From Paralteromonas sediminis (lineage in GTDB: Bacteria; Pseudomonadota; Gammaproteobacteria; Enterobacterales; Alteromonadaceae), in contig NZ_RPOK01000002.1 in NCBI RefSeq assembly GCF_003820355.1, forward strand, positions 372,001 to 436,000: a stretch of 64,000 nt of DNA, given 5' to 3'. A program made the position numbers and the translations under genes. Each line of letters starts with the position of its first letter. Within the stretch, counting starts at the first letter, position 1. Positions 55,648 to 64,000 of this stretch are shown one piece after another. The notes below the pieces were generated by a model. It had not been told where the DNA came from. It did no database searches and worked only from the letters and a program-made list of their open reading frames with translations.

Positions 55648-56213
55648 CAAAGGACGTCAGACCTTCCTGGCACCAAAGGCTAAGCCGCAGTCTGCACCTT
55701 TCCAGAAGTAAACCCGAAAGTCGATATGTCCAACTCGCAACGGTCGGTGCTGACCATAAACCTCAGAATCGGACAGTGGTATTTAGAGGGTTTGACACAA
55801 ACGGAGGGGCACTTCGATTCATTACCGATAAACGAAGCGCCAAGTTTACAGCCCTTTATAACAATCCAAATGCTGAAATATGTTGGTACTTTTCAGGTAG
55901 TAGAGAGCAATATCGTTTATCTGGGTGTTGCAAATTTGCTTCAGAGAAAGAGAAAAACAGCGTGTGGAAAAGCCTATCTGAGTCATCCAAGCGCCAATTT
56001 TTGTGGGGTGAGCCGAAATCGAAGCTTGTCGATACCTACACGCCTTTATCCATTACCGATGAAACCCCACCAGCGCATTTTGTCTTGGTTAATGTTGTAA
56101 TTGAAAATGTGGATTATTTAAATCTTAAGCACGGTGATCAAGGGTATCCACACACTCGTGAAATTTACCTGAAAATAAACAATGAGTGGCATTGCGAAAA
56201 GGTTATCCCCTGA
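55644..56213 (+). CDS. Pyridoxamine 5'-phosphate oxidase-like flavoprotein
   Basis: A 189-residue split-barrel protein. Features are ESRYVQLATVGADHKPQNRTVV and FRGFDTNGGALRFITDKRSAK in the FMN-binding region, and AEICWYFSGSREQYRLSG in the barrel. It resembles the Alr4036/Pyridox_oxase_2 group, not the biosynthetic PdxH; it may bind FMN or PLP, and its activity is unknown. The start is the ATG at 55644, overlapping the tatD stop by four bases (ATGA); a CAG/CTG-rich upstream frame from 55629 is not used. It is convergent with the YchJ-like gene. Confidence 0.7.
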   Translation: MTKDVRPSWHQRLSRSLHLSRSKPESRYVQLATVGADHKPQNRTVVFRGFDTNGGALRFITDKRSAKFTALYNNPNAEICWYFSGSREQYRLSGCCKFASEKEKNSVWKSLSESSKRQFLWGEPKSKLVDTYTPLSITDETPPAHFVLVNVVIENVDYLNLKHGDQGYPHTREIYLKINNEWHCEKVIP

Positions 56214-56225
56214 ATGTCATTATCT

Positions 56226-56678
56226 TTATATTTTGGCTAAACAACACTTTTTAAATTTGTTTCCGCTTCCACAAAAGCAGCTATCATTGCGCGATAGTTT
56301 TGCTGTGCCAAGGTGCGCTATATCACCACGCAGATACCGCCACTTATTGTTTTCAATAACAAATAGAGAGGTTTCTTGTAAGCACTTAAGTGTGTTGGTT
56401 TCCTTAAAATAAGCGGCAAAGGTGACCAGATGATCACGGGTGGCCACTATCCGTAGACCAAGCCACTGAGTATTTGCAGCACTTTCTCTTAGCTGCAATA
56501 CCGAAAGCGAAGCTCTGGGAGAATGAGCATATGTGTTTAGAATATAGTCATAGTCTTCAACACAATAGGCAGAGTAGCGCGAGCGCATAAGCTGCTCTGG
56601 CGATTTCGCAGTGTCACATTGGATAACAGGGCCACAGCATTCGGCAAATGTACGCTTAGAGCCGCAATAGCATGTCAC
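56226..56678 (-). CDS. YchJ-like SEC-C motif protein (UPF0225)
   Basis: A 150-residue protein with SEC-C zinc motifs at both ends: CYCGSKRTFAECCGPVI near the N-terminus and CFCGSGNKFKKCCLAKI at the C-terminus. The middle part (SRYSAYCVEDYDYILNTYAH) is the YchJ domain, structurally NTF2-like. Family function is not established; it may bind zinc and nucleic acid or proteins. It is followed 5' on the minus strand by the DEAD-box helicase gene with only 5 bases between, so they may be co-transcribed. Confidence 0.85.
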   Translation of the reverse strand: MTCYCGSKRTFAECCGPVIQCDTAKSPEQLMRSRYSAYCVEDYDYILNTYAHSPRASLSVLQLRESAANTQWLGLRIVATRDHLVTFAAYFKETNTLKCLQETSLFVIENNKWRYLRGDIAHLGTAKLSRNDSCFCGSGNKFKKCCLAKI

Positions 56679-56683
56679 TGAAC

Positions 56684-58012
56684 TTACTCCTCTGGCGTAT
56701 TTCGTCGCTTTTTACGCATAACGGGCATGTTGCCTGCTTCTGCACCATCCATTGTTTTAATACGCTTTTTAATCGACGGAGAAGGAGCCGCATTGGTGGT
56801 TTTCTTTCTATTGACCTGCTTTGAATGCTTACGCTTGCTTTCGGGGGCAACTATGCCAGTGAATTTTGTAGTGTGATCAGGATGTGCAACCGGGGTGATA
56901 TCATAATCAATGTGTGACTTTATATGCGTGTAGTTGCGCCAGTCTCTTTTTCCAAGTAAAGAAACCGCAACACCGGAATTACCCGCTCTTCCTGTTCGCC
57001 CAATGCGGTGTATATATTCATCAGGTGAAGGAGGAAGGTCAAAGTTTACAACCAAGCCTACTTTGGGTAGGTCCAGTCCCCGTGACGCTACATCGGTAGT
57101 AACAAGCACACTGTGCTGCCCCTTGGAGAAAGCGGTCATGACATTGTTACGTTGGCTTTGAGGTAAGTCACCGCGCAATCCGATTGCTTGCAATTTCGCA
57201 TCATTATGCGCATTGAGCAGTGCAACGAGACGATCCGTATCTTCTCTTGTCGCAGTAAACACAATAGCCTGATCGTAAGCAGTTTCACGCAACACTGTAT
57301 TTAACAACGCGTCTTTTTGTTCAACGTGATCGGCAAAATAAAAAGACTGTTTGATGTTCTCATGTTTGGCCGTAGACACACTCACGTTAATCCTAACTGG
57401 AGACTGTACCATATTGCTTGCAAGCTGCTTGACCGACACATGCTCTAGTGTGGCAGAAAACAAAAGCGTCTGTCGTTTGCGATGGTCGGCTTGTTGATTG
57501 ATTTGCAAAAGGGCATCGGCGAACCCCAAATCTAACATCCTGTCGGCTTCGTCCAAGATCAGCATTTCTAAACCATTGAGGAAAAAACTTCTACTGGCAA
57601 GGTGATCGGCTATTCGACCCGCGGTGCCGACAATCAGCGCTGGACTCTTTGCTAATAGCTTGCATTGATCATTGTAGTTATCACCGCCAATGACAAGGGC
57701 TGGACGAATATTAAGCCCATTACACAGCGATTTTGCTTCCTGAAAAACTTGCTTTGCTAATTCGCGGGTGGGGGCAATGATGAGCGCTCGGGGATCTTTT
57801 TTACTCAGGGCTTTTGTTGTTAGCAACCTTTGCAGCGTAGGGATGAGAAAAGCCAGTGTTTTACCTGAGCCTGTTTGTGACTGCACCAGAACATCATTAC
57901 CCTGAAGTGTGGGCAATATACTTTTTTGCTGTACGTCTGTGAGTTGAACAAACCCTTTATCAAGTAGGGTTTTTATTAGTTTGTGGTGTACGGGAAGATC
58001 AGAAATTTGCAA
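56684..58012 (-). CDS. DEAD-box RNA helicase (SrmB/RhlE-like)
   Basis: A 442-residue DEAD-box helicase. Motifs in order are the Q-motif TDVQQKSILP, SQTGSGKTLAFLIPTL (I), APTRELAKQV (Ia), GTAGRIADHL (Ib), LILDEADRMLDLGF (II), LLFSATLEHV (III), VTTDVASRGLDLPKV (V) and YIHRIGRTGRAG (VI). A basic C-terminal tail of about 60 residues (KRKHSKQVNRKKTTN) fits RNA binding, as in RhlE or SrmB, which work in ribosome assembly. The subfamily cannot be settled by eye. The start is TTG at 58012, with no strong Shine-Dalgarno; the Q-motif spacing supports this start. Confidence 0.9.
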   Translation of the reverse strand: MQISDLPVHHKLIKTLLDKGFVQLTDVQQKSILPTLQGNDVLVQSQTGSGKTLAFLIPTLQRLLTTKALSKKDPRALIIAPTRELAKQVFQEAKSLCNGLNIRPALVIGGDNYNDQCKLLAKSPALIVGTAGRIADHLASRSFFLNGLEMLILDEADRMLDLGFADALLQINQQADHRKRQTLLFSATLEHVSVKQLASNMVQSPVRINVSVSTAKHENIKQSFYFADHVEQKDALLNTVLRETAYDQAIVFTATREDTDRLVALLNAHNDAKLQAIGLRGDLPQSQRNNVMTAFSKGQHSVLVTTDVASRGLDLPKVGLVVNFDLPPSPDEYIHRIGRTGRAGNSGVAVSLLGKRDWRNYTHIKSHIDYDITPVAHPDHTTKFTGIVAPESKRKHSKQVNRKKTTNAAPSPSIKKRIKTMDGAEAGNMPVMRKKRRNTPEE

Positions 58013-58071
58013 TGTGGCTTCAGCTATTAAAACATAAAGTTCATATTATGAACCATGCGCTTAATGCATGC

Positions 58072-58105
58072 CAAGAAAATCTCTTTGGGCATGTAGCCCA
58101 AAGAG
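58072..58105 (-). terminator. Terminator of the scoAB operon
   Basis: CTCTTTGGGC (58081-58090), loop ATGTA, and GCCCAAAGAG (58096-58105) form a perfect 10-bp stem. On the minus strand a T-rich ATTTTCTT run follows. It lies 15 bases past the scoB stop and so ends scoAB transcription before the helicase gene. Confidence 0.9.
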
Positions 58106-58119
58106 TTCGATGATGGAGG

Positions 58120-58779
58120 TTACGCAATAACCATTTCTGGCACATTGTCAGGTACAACAAGCTTTCCTGCTGTTTTTTCCTTAATTTCTTCTACCGTTAC
58201 ACCAGGCGCGCGCTCAGTCAGCACGAATGCACCGTCTTCTATCTTCAACACGGCAAGGTCGGTAATGATACGGGTAATACAATTTACACCTGTAAGCGGT
58301 AGGGTACACGCAGGCAGAAGCTTTGAATTACCTTTTTTATCAGCGTGCGTCATGGTCACTATGATGTTTTTTGCACCGGCTACCAGATCCATAGCGCCAC
58401 CCATGCCTTTTATCAATTTTCCTGGAATCATCCAAGACGCAATATTGCCATTCACATCAACTTCAAATGCACCTAGCACAGTGAAATCCACGTGCCCTCC
58501 GCGAATCATTGCAAAACTTTCAGCAGAGCTAAATATGGAAGCGCCTGTAATCGCGGTAACGGTTTCCTTACCTGCATTGATCATATCAGCGTCGACTTCA
58601 TCTTCGGTGGGATAACGTCCCATTCCTAGTAAGCCATTCTCTGATTGCAACATGACGGATATGCCCTCAGGGACGTAATTAGCCGCAAGGGTTGGGATGC
58701 CTATGCCCAAGTTGACATAGTCTCCATCTTTAAATTCCTGAGCAACACGCATAGCGATTTGATCTCGGGTTAAGGCCAT
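58120..58779 (-). CDS. scoB: 3-oxoacid CoA-transferase subunit B
   Basis: A 219-residue CoA transferase subunit. The N-terminal part is DQIAMRVAQEFKDGDYVNLGI, then GIPTLAANYVPEGISVMLQS and the active-site region ENGLLGMGRYP; the Glu in SENGLLG is the catalytic Glu that forms the CoA thioester. GHVDFTVLGAFEVD and KGMGGAMDLVAGAKNIIVTM follow. It pairs with scoA to exchange CoA between succinyl-CoA (or acetyl-CoA) and acetoacetate. The start overlaps the scoA stop by one base (TAATG), so coupling is expected. AtoA-type function is also possible. Confidence 0.9.
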   Translation of the reverse strand: MALTRDQIAMRVAQEFKDGDYVNLGIGIPTLAANYVPEGISVMLQSENGLLGMGRYPTEDEVDADMINAGKETVTAITGASIFSSAESFAMIRGGHVDFTVLGAFEVDVNGNIASWMIPGKLIKGMGGAMDLVAGAKNIIVTMTHADKKGNSKLLPACTLPLTGVNCITRIITDLAVLKIEDGAFVLTERAPGVTVEEIKEKTAGKLVVPDNVPEMVIA

Positions 58780-59492
58780 TATGCTGTCTCCTCATTTTTT
58801 GCTAACACGCGGCGTTCAATGCGCTTTTCAAAATCACCTTTGATTACGCGGTTTACATAGATACCTGGGGTATGAATATGTGCTGGGTCCAGCTCTCCGG
58901 GTTGAACAATTTCTTCTACTTCTACCACGGTGATTTTTCCCGCTGTGGCTGCCATAGGATTAAAGTTTTGCGCTGTGTGGCGGTATACACAATTACCAAA
59001 TGGATCAGCTTTCCATGCTTTAACAATGGCAAAATCGCCGGTGATAGACTCTTCCATAATATAGGGGCGACCGTTGAATTCTTTAACTTCTTTACCTTCA
59101 CCTACGGGGGTTCCGTATCCTGTAGCAGTGTAAAAAGCGGGTATGCCAGCACCACCGGCCCGCATTTTCTCAGCGAGCGTGCCTTGGGGCGTCAGTTCAA
59201 CTTCTAATTCGCCGTTTAGTAACTGCTGTTCAAAAAGGGCGTTTTCGCCCACGTAGGATGAGATCATTTTTTTGATTTGCTTGTCTTCCAATAAAATCCC
59301 CAAGCCAAAATCATCCACACCACAATTGTTCGATACTACTGTAAGACCTGTGGTACCCATTGCCTTAATTTGTGTAATTAGCCCTTCTGGGATACCACAC
59401 AAACCAAACCCGCCAGCAATGATTGTCATACCGTCTTCCAGGCCCTTCATTGCGTCGCTGTAACTATCAACTACTTTATTGAAGCCAGACAT
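58779..59492 (-). CDS. scoA: 3-oxoacid CoA-transferase subunit A
   Basis: A 237-residue subunit with the CoA-transferase family I pattern: [18 protein letters not shown] (glycine-rich) near residue 20, [18 protein letters not shown], and [20 protein letters not shown]. It binds CoA with scoB and activates acetoacetate, produced by the HMG-CoA lyase at 4.5-5.4 kb, to acetoacetyl-CoA. The start is the ATG at 59492, with AGGA six bases upstream; the ATG at 59498 is only one base from that site and is less likely. It is divergent from a LysR-type gene that may control it. Confidence 0.9.
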   Translation of the reverse strand: MSGFNKVVDSYSDAMKGLEDGMTIIAGGFGLCGIPEGLITQIKAMGTTGLTVVSNNCGVDDFGLGILLEDKQIKKMISSYVGENALFEQQLLNGELEVELTPQGTLAEKMRAGGAGIPAFYTATGYGTPVGEGKEVKEFNGRPYIMEESITGDFAIVKAWKADPFGNCVYRHTAQNFNPMAATAGKITVVEVEEIVQPGELDPAHIHTPGIYVNRVIKGDFEKRIERRVLAKNEETA

Positions 59493-59498
59493 GCTCAT

Positions 59499-59606
59499 TC
59501 CTTTTGTAAATGAATTGTTAGCATTTCAGTCTATCCGTCTTGTTTCAAAAGTAAATTTGAATTAATTTAATTATTATTAAATTTAATTTATTAATAGGTG
59601 TAAGCT
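59499..59606. promoter_or_regulatory. AT-rich divergent region between scoA and LysR gene
   Basis: A 108-base gap very rich in A and T in its right half. AATTAATTTAAT (59560-59571) and the near-inverse ATTAAATTTAATT (59576-59588) form an imperfect inverted repeat of the kind LysR-type regulators may bind. The evidence is suggestive only. Confidence 0.4.
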
Positions 59607-60491
59607 GTGAGTGTGTCTTACAAACAAATTGTGGCGTTTATTCAGGTTGCCAAAAGTGCAACCTTTGCAGAAGCGGCTGACCATTTGCATATTACCCAGC
59701 CTGCCTTGTCAGTCACTATCAAAAAGCTGGAGCAAGCGCTAGGCGGTGCATTGTTTGTAAGAACAACGCGTACTGTGGAACTGACACCGGAAGGGAAGCA
59801 CTTTTTTGACGATGCCAAAGCGCTATTGTCACATTGGGATACTGCAGTTTTAGACATAAAAAATCGTTTTGCGTTGCGCAGGGGAACATTGTCTGTTGCC
59901 AGTATGCCTGCCTTTGCTGAATCATATCTGCCAGAGCTTCTAAGGCGCTTTAATAGTATTTATCAAAACGTGTTTTTGCGCATTAGAGACGAAGTCATGG
60001 AAGAGGTAATTGACAGTGTGCTAGCCGGAAAAAGTGAGTTGGGGTTTGTGTTTGAGCCTGAGCGTAAGGAGGGGCTTATTTTTACCCCTCTGTTTGAAAA
60101 CCGTTTCGTTGTAGTGATGTCAACCAATCACAGGCTGGCACAAATAGGTGAATTAGACTGGCAGAATGTGCGAGATGAGGCACATGTCATCATGCATAAA
60201 GAGACGTCGGTCAGAACATGGATTGATGAGGCTCTGCCTGCCGGATTACAATTAAACATTGTTGCTGAAACCAGCCAATTAGGTACGGTTGGGCAACTGG
60301 TCGCGAAATCGTTTGGTATTGCTATCGTGCCGGAGTTATGTCGTTATCAAATGGAGCAGAAGGGGCTGGTGTGCAAGCCCTTTAATGAACCAAAACTCCA
60401 TCGGGCAGTAGGGATAATACACTCTTCGAGAAAACCCTTATCCATGCCCGCAAGGTTTCTGTTGGAAGACAGTAAAAATAGACTATCTTGA
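59607..60491 (+). CDS. LysR-family transcriptional regulator
   Basis: A 294-residue LysR-type regulator. The N-terminal helix-turn-helix is SYKQIVAFIQVAKSATFAEA, ADHLHITQPALSVTIKKLEQ and LFVRTTRTVELT (residues 1-60). The effector domain has SVASMPAFAESYLPELLRRF and ELGFVFEPERKEGLIFTPL and ends without extra domains. It is divergent from scoAB, so local regulation is a reasonable inference. The ligand is unknown. The start is GTG at 59607. The next gene (YfbR-like) is on the minus strand, convergent. Confidence 0.85.
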   Translation: MSVSYKQIVAFIQVAKSATFAEAADHLHITQPALSVTIKKLEQALGGALFVRTTRTVELTPEGKHFFDDAKALLSHWDTAVLDIKNRFALRRGTLSVASMPAFAESYLPELLRRFNSIYQNVFLRIRDEVMEEVIDSVLAGKSELGFVFEPERKEGLIFTPLFENRFVVVMSTNHRLAQIGELDWQNVRDEAHVIMHKETSVRTWIDEALPAGLQLNIVAETSQLGTVGQLVAKSFGIAIVPELCRYQMEQKGLVCKPFNEPKLHRAVGIIHSSRKPLSMPARFLLEDSKNRLS

Positions 60492-60529
60492 AGCCCTTGA
60501 GGCTTTCAATTCGGCATACTTACAGGGCT

Positions 60530-61135
60530 CTATCCAGGCTGCATTAGCTTATCGATTGTCTTTGTGTAGCCACTTTCGAAATTATCCAAAAACCATTGTA
60601 CACAGGGTAGATTGCTGCTGTGTTCGTTGACTTTTTCCTCAAGGTTAATCAAGGCATCTGTAAAATCGATATTGCCCGATTTTTCCACCTCTTCCTTACA
60701 CTTAAACCAGGCGACGATGTCATCAGCTGCCTTTATAATGCGCTTAGCATCAGCATCAACATTTTTTTGAATAATATAATTGTCAAATACGGGCTGTAAA
60801 AACATGGGTAGCGATCGTGCACAAGTGCGCTCAATTTCATCTTCCATCTGCTTTATTTCACGCGTGATTGTGGGAGAGGCGTACTTGATCGGGCTAGGTA
60901 AGTCGCCGCTCACGCCTTCGGCGCATTCGTGGTAGATACCCAATAACGCAATGCGTTCAGCGTTGTGGCTCCGGCCAAAACGCCGGTTATCTATTTCAGC
61001 TAAAAGATGCGCAACAACGGATACGTTAAGGCAATGACTGTGAAGGTCAACGTCGGTTTGTACCGAGTTATCCATACGGTTCCAGCGCTTTATGAAACGC
61101 TGGCGATAAATCCATGCTAAAAAATTACTTTTCAA
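60530..61135 (-). CDS. YfbR-like nucleotide phosphohydrolase (HD family), altered HD motif
   Basis: A 201-residue protein close to YfbR (E. coli 5'-deoxynucleotidase, 199 residues). Parallels include KSNFLAWIYRQRFIKRWNRM at the start, LHSHCLNVSVVAHLLAEIDN, RFGRSHNAERIALLGIYHE, GDLPSPIKYASP and AADDIVAWFKCKEE. In YfbR the metal site uses the HD pair of YHDASE; here it reads YHECAE, so the Asp is Glu. That may retain metal binding or change the activity. The start is TTG at 61135, with AGGAA and AGG upstream; it gives an N-terminus aligned with YfbR. A longer TTG at 61159 overlaps the Shine-Dalgarno. Confidence 0.8.
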   Translation of the reverse strand: MKSNFLAWIYRQRFIKRWNRMDNSVQTDVDLHSHCLNVSVVAHLLAEIDNRRFGRSHNAERIALLGIYHECAEGVSGDLPSPIKYASPTITREIKQMEDEIERTCARSLPMFLQPVFDNYIIQKNVDADAKRIIKAADDIVAWFKCKEEVEKSGNIDFTDALINLEEKVNEHSSNLPCVQWFLDNFESGYTKTIDKLMQPG

Positions 61136-61189
61136 TGTAGCCTTTCCTGCTTGGTACAAGGTTGGACGATGTAAAATGGGGGAGGTGAT

Positions 61190-61954
61190 TTACCACTTTT
61201 TCTTAGGAGCAAACAATTCGTCCAGTTCGTCCCTTTCTTCTTCTTTCTTCTTCGCTCTGTCTTGCGCATTCGCATTTTTTAGCTGGTCCTGGATTTCGGC
61301 AAGTTGGTCACGAAACTGAGCGAGTCTTCTTATGGTGTAATCATCGGGATGGTTTTGATTTTCCATCGCAGCGATGGCTTTTTCCAAATACTGCCTTGCA
61401 GAGCCAAGCATATTCGTTTTCAGTGCCGCTGCAGCTCTTCTACCCAGGGTTTCTACATTTACTTTTAGTTGCAATCGTTCGAGTTGCTTGTCTTCTTCAA
61501 TGTAGGTCTTTGTATCAATTTTACCCTTACTGTGCTCCGAGCGAAGGAGTATACGTAGCTTTTTAACACCCTGAATATATTGAATAATAAGTTTATCTGT
61601 GTCGGGCAGGGTGAATTCGTTAACAGCGGGACCCGCTTCAGGATCGGTTTCGCTAAGTACCTTTTCCTGGTCTTTAATGCGCTGTTTAATATCGCTATTG
61701 TCTGAATTGACTTCATTAATAGCCTTAAGTGCACTTAAAATGCGGGTTTGTAAAATAACAATCAACTTTTGAGAAACGGGAAACTGGCCACACGCCATTA
61801 TCACATTTTCTGTTTCATCGATTATCGCTTTGTGTTTAGCTACCTCAGCGCGTTTTTCCGCCTCAATTTTTGCCCTGTGCTGTTGCACAGCATTGAAAAA
61901 AATAGCAGCGATAAATAAAACAACCACCAAAATAACAATGATTTCAAATGACAT
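61190..61954 (-). CDS. Membrane-anchored coiled-coil protein, unrecognised
   Basis: A 254-residue protein I do not recognise. Residues 1-22 form a transmembrane segment (IIVILVVVLFIAAIFFNAV), and the next stretch is a charged helix (HRAKIEAEKRAEVAKHKAII). The rest is largely helical and coiled-coil-like: KDQEKVLSETDP, LERLQLKVNVETLGRRAAAA and YTIRRLAQFRDQLAEIQDQL, ending in an acidic and basic tail (KKKEEERDELDELFAPKKKW). The cytoplasmic part would hang from an inner-membrane anchor. No catalytic motif is seen. It is upstream of the YfbR-like gene on the same strand with about 54 bases between, so shared transcription is possible. Confidence 0.6.
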   Translation of the reverse strand: MSFEIIVILVVVLFIAAIFFNAVQQHRAKIEAEKRAEVAKHKAIIDETENVIMACGQFPVSQKLIVILQTRILSALKAINEVNSDNSDIKQRIKDQEKVLSETDPEAGPAVNEFTLPDTDKLIIQYIQGVKKLRILLRSEHSKGKIDTKTYIEEDKQLERLQLKVNVETLGRRAAAALKTNMLGSARQYLEKAIAAMENQNHPDDYTIRRLAQFRDQLAEIQDQLKNANAQDRAKKKEEERDELDELFAPKKKW

Positions 61955-62021
61955 AGTGTGATCCTACGGCATACGCCAAAGCGCACGATCCTATTTTATT
62001 ATTATCTGATATCGACCTGTT

Positions 62022-62804
62022 TCAGGGTAATTTTACCCTAAACACGCTCCCACCAAGCGTACCACCATTTTCCAGTGAAATCTCGCCTCGTCTGCCATTG
62101 TTGTCATGGGCATCAGCAATCATGCTCGCGAAGAACAGTCCCAGGCCAGTTCGTCCCTCTTTGAGATTTGGTTTGTGCACTTGTTTATTCGTGGTAGACA
62201 ACATAGATTCAGGGTAGCCGTCGCCATCATCAGAGACGGCAATAAGCAGCTGTTCCCCTTCTTTTGTTAATTCGATAGAGGCAGACATAACTACTTTCGT
62301 TTTCCCATACCTCAACGCATTGATAACGGCGTCATTCAACAGTAAATAGATGAGTTCTGAGTCAAAAAACCAGCATAGTTCAGGCTCACATTGCCACTGC
62401 AACTCAATTCCCTTTTGGTCGCAATAGTAACGATTGGAGGCTTCTATATCTGCCAATATGTCATTGATATTGTGTTCATCAACAGTAAGTGGCAAATCGG
62501 ACATCCCAGAGCGGTAAAGTGACAGCATTTGTACCAGATTGGTATTTAATCGCAGCGCTTCATAATGGGTACTACTGATTTGGTCGTGTGCCAGTTTGTT
62601 TTCTAGCGGTACATGCAGACTCAGTGTTTCAATTGACTGTATAAGTAGACTCAAAGAATTTTTCATATCGTGGACTGAGGCTGCCAGTACAGCTGAAAAA
62701 TCTAACTCATCGCGTTCAAATTTGCTCAAAACTGATGTACCTGCATACAATTGGAGAGAAATGGCAATACCTACATAATAAGTGAAAAAAATCCGTCTAG
62801 CCAA
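62022..62804 (-). CDS. Soluble sensor histidine kinase-like protein
   Basis: A 260-residue kinase with only the transmitter part. The H-box is LAASVHDMKNSLSLLIQSIE near residue 45, and the ATPase domain has LLLNDAVINALRYGK (N-box), VSDDGDGYPESML (G1) and EGRTGLGLFFASMIAD (G2). No receiver, PAS or clear membrane segment is visible, so it resembles a cytoplasmic kinase or a helper such as a histidine-phosphotransfer partner. No response regulator gene is adjacent. The start is uncertain: TTG at 62804 gives the length stated, and TTG at 62729 (MSKFER) would remove 25 residues and start just before the H-box helix. Confidence 0.75.
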   Translation of the reverse strand: MARRIFFTYYVGIAISLQLYAGTSVLSKFERDELDFSAVLAASVHDMKNSLSLLIQSIETLSLHVPLENKLAHDQISSTHYEALRLNTNLVQMLSLYRSGMSDLPLTVDEHNINDILADIEASNRYYCDQKGIELQWQCEPELCWFFDSELIYLLLNDAVINALRYGKTKVVMSASIELTKEGEQLLIAVSDDGDGYPESMLSTTNKQVHKPNLKEGRTGLGLFFASMIADAHDNNGRRGEISLENGGTLGGSVFRVKLP

Positions 62805-62882
62805 ATGCTTATCTTGTCAAAGTCATAAATTGCGCTTTTTTTTATTGGCTGTTTTGGGTAATGTCTTAAGATTAGTGGCTAA

Positions 62883-63893
<1,011 letters not shown>

Positions 63894-63896
63894 GCA

Positions 63897-64000
63897 TTAA
63901 CACTCGATAATATTGACCGCAAGACCGCCTCGAGCAGTTTCTTTATACTTGGTTTTCATATCGTTACCCGTATCGCGCATGGTTTTGATCACTTTGTCTA
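63897..64000 (-). CDS. L-serine ammonia-lyase (3' end only, partial)
   Basis: Only the last 34 codons are visible; the reading frame is open to the right edge. The translation ends with [20 protein letters not shown], then AVNIIEC. This resembles the C-terminus of SdaA/SdaB-type L-serine dehydratases, whose final helix and Cys near the end complete the iron-sulfur site. The gene is minus-strand and convergent with cysB. The name is a match by recall on a short segment, so moderate confidence is given. Confidence 0.7.
   Translation of the reverse strand, partial: DKVIKTMRDTGNDMKTKYKETARGGLAVNIIEC

Overview
This window looks like a stretch of core chromosome from a marine gammaproteobacterium. 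The best guess is an Alteromonadales member close to Alteromonas, Glaciecola or Aestuariibacter. The guess rests on gene content and protein character: a MerR-type LiuR regulator beside a full leucine catabolic operon, the fab cluster in gamma-proteobacterial order, divergent rnhA/dnaQ, divergent rne/rluC, an AstB, YfbR-like and YceF-like proteins, and a Gly-rich Ig-fold lipoprotein. No database search was possible. There is no phage, transposon, CRISPR array or rRNA operon. Coding density is high and gene junctions are tight, with many 1-8 base overlaps. GTG and TTG starts are common.

Layout. 1-4470: the 3' part of an HDOD gene, an acyl-CoA thioesterase, an alpha/beta hydrolase, glgC and an SRPBCC protein. 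4465-12678: a minus-strand leucine/isovalerate operon (liuR-liuA-liuB-liuC-liuD-HMG-CoA lyase) facing a thiolase across a 142-base control region that holds two palindromic operators. 12767-25789: a sensor with a degenerate GGDEF domain, a FapA-type protein, exonuclease I, a secreted isoaspartyl peptidase, a CBS protein, the helicase HrpA, a PilZ protein, RlmI and a quinone oxidoreductase. 25771-30790: rnhA/dnaQ, an envelope protein of unknown role, three identical tandem tRNA-Asp genes behind a strong promoter, and lolD-lolE. 30782-39698: a dicarboxylate/amino-acid symporter, a large Ig-like lipoprotein, astB, topA and a DUF2058 protein. 39763-45226: rne, rluC, a HAD phosphatase and yceF. 45292-56213: yceD-rpmF-plsX-fabH-fabD-fabG-acpP-fabF-pabC-mltG-tmk-holB-tatD-PNPOx. 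56226-64000: a YchJ-like protein, a DEAD-box helicase, scoAB with a divergent LysR regulator, a YfbR-like phosphohydrolase, an unrecognised coiled-coil membrane protein, a soluble histidine kinase, cysB, and the last codons of an L-serine ammonia-lyase gene.

How the genes fit together. The liu operon takes isovaleryl-CoA (from leucine) to acetoacetate and acetyl-CoA. The CoA transferase ScoAB at 58.1-59.5 kb can activate the acetoacetate, and the thiolase at 11.5 kb can split acetoacetyl-CoA, so all steps from isovaleryl-CoA to acetyl-CoA are encoded here. The 45-52 kb block couples ribosomal protein L32, phospholipid and fatty acid synthesis, and leads into cell-wall, dTMP and replication-clamp-loader genes.

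I did not find a clear new biological system. The items most worth a second look are: an HD-to-HE change in the YfbR-like enzyme; two consensus-like promoters (yceD, rluC) whose predicted transcription starts fall almost on the start codon; a cluster of TTG starts, including adjacent plsX and fabH; a lolDE pair with no lolC beside it; and the unrecognised proteins at 27.0 kb and 61.2 kb.
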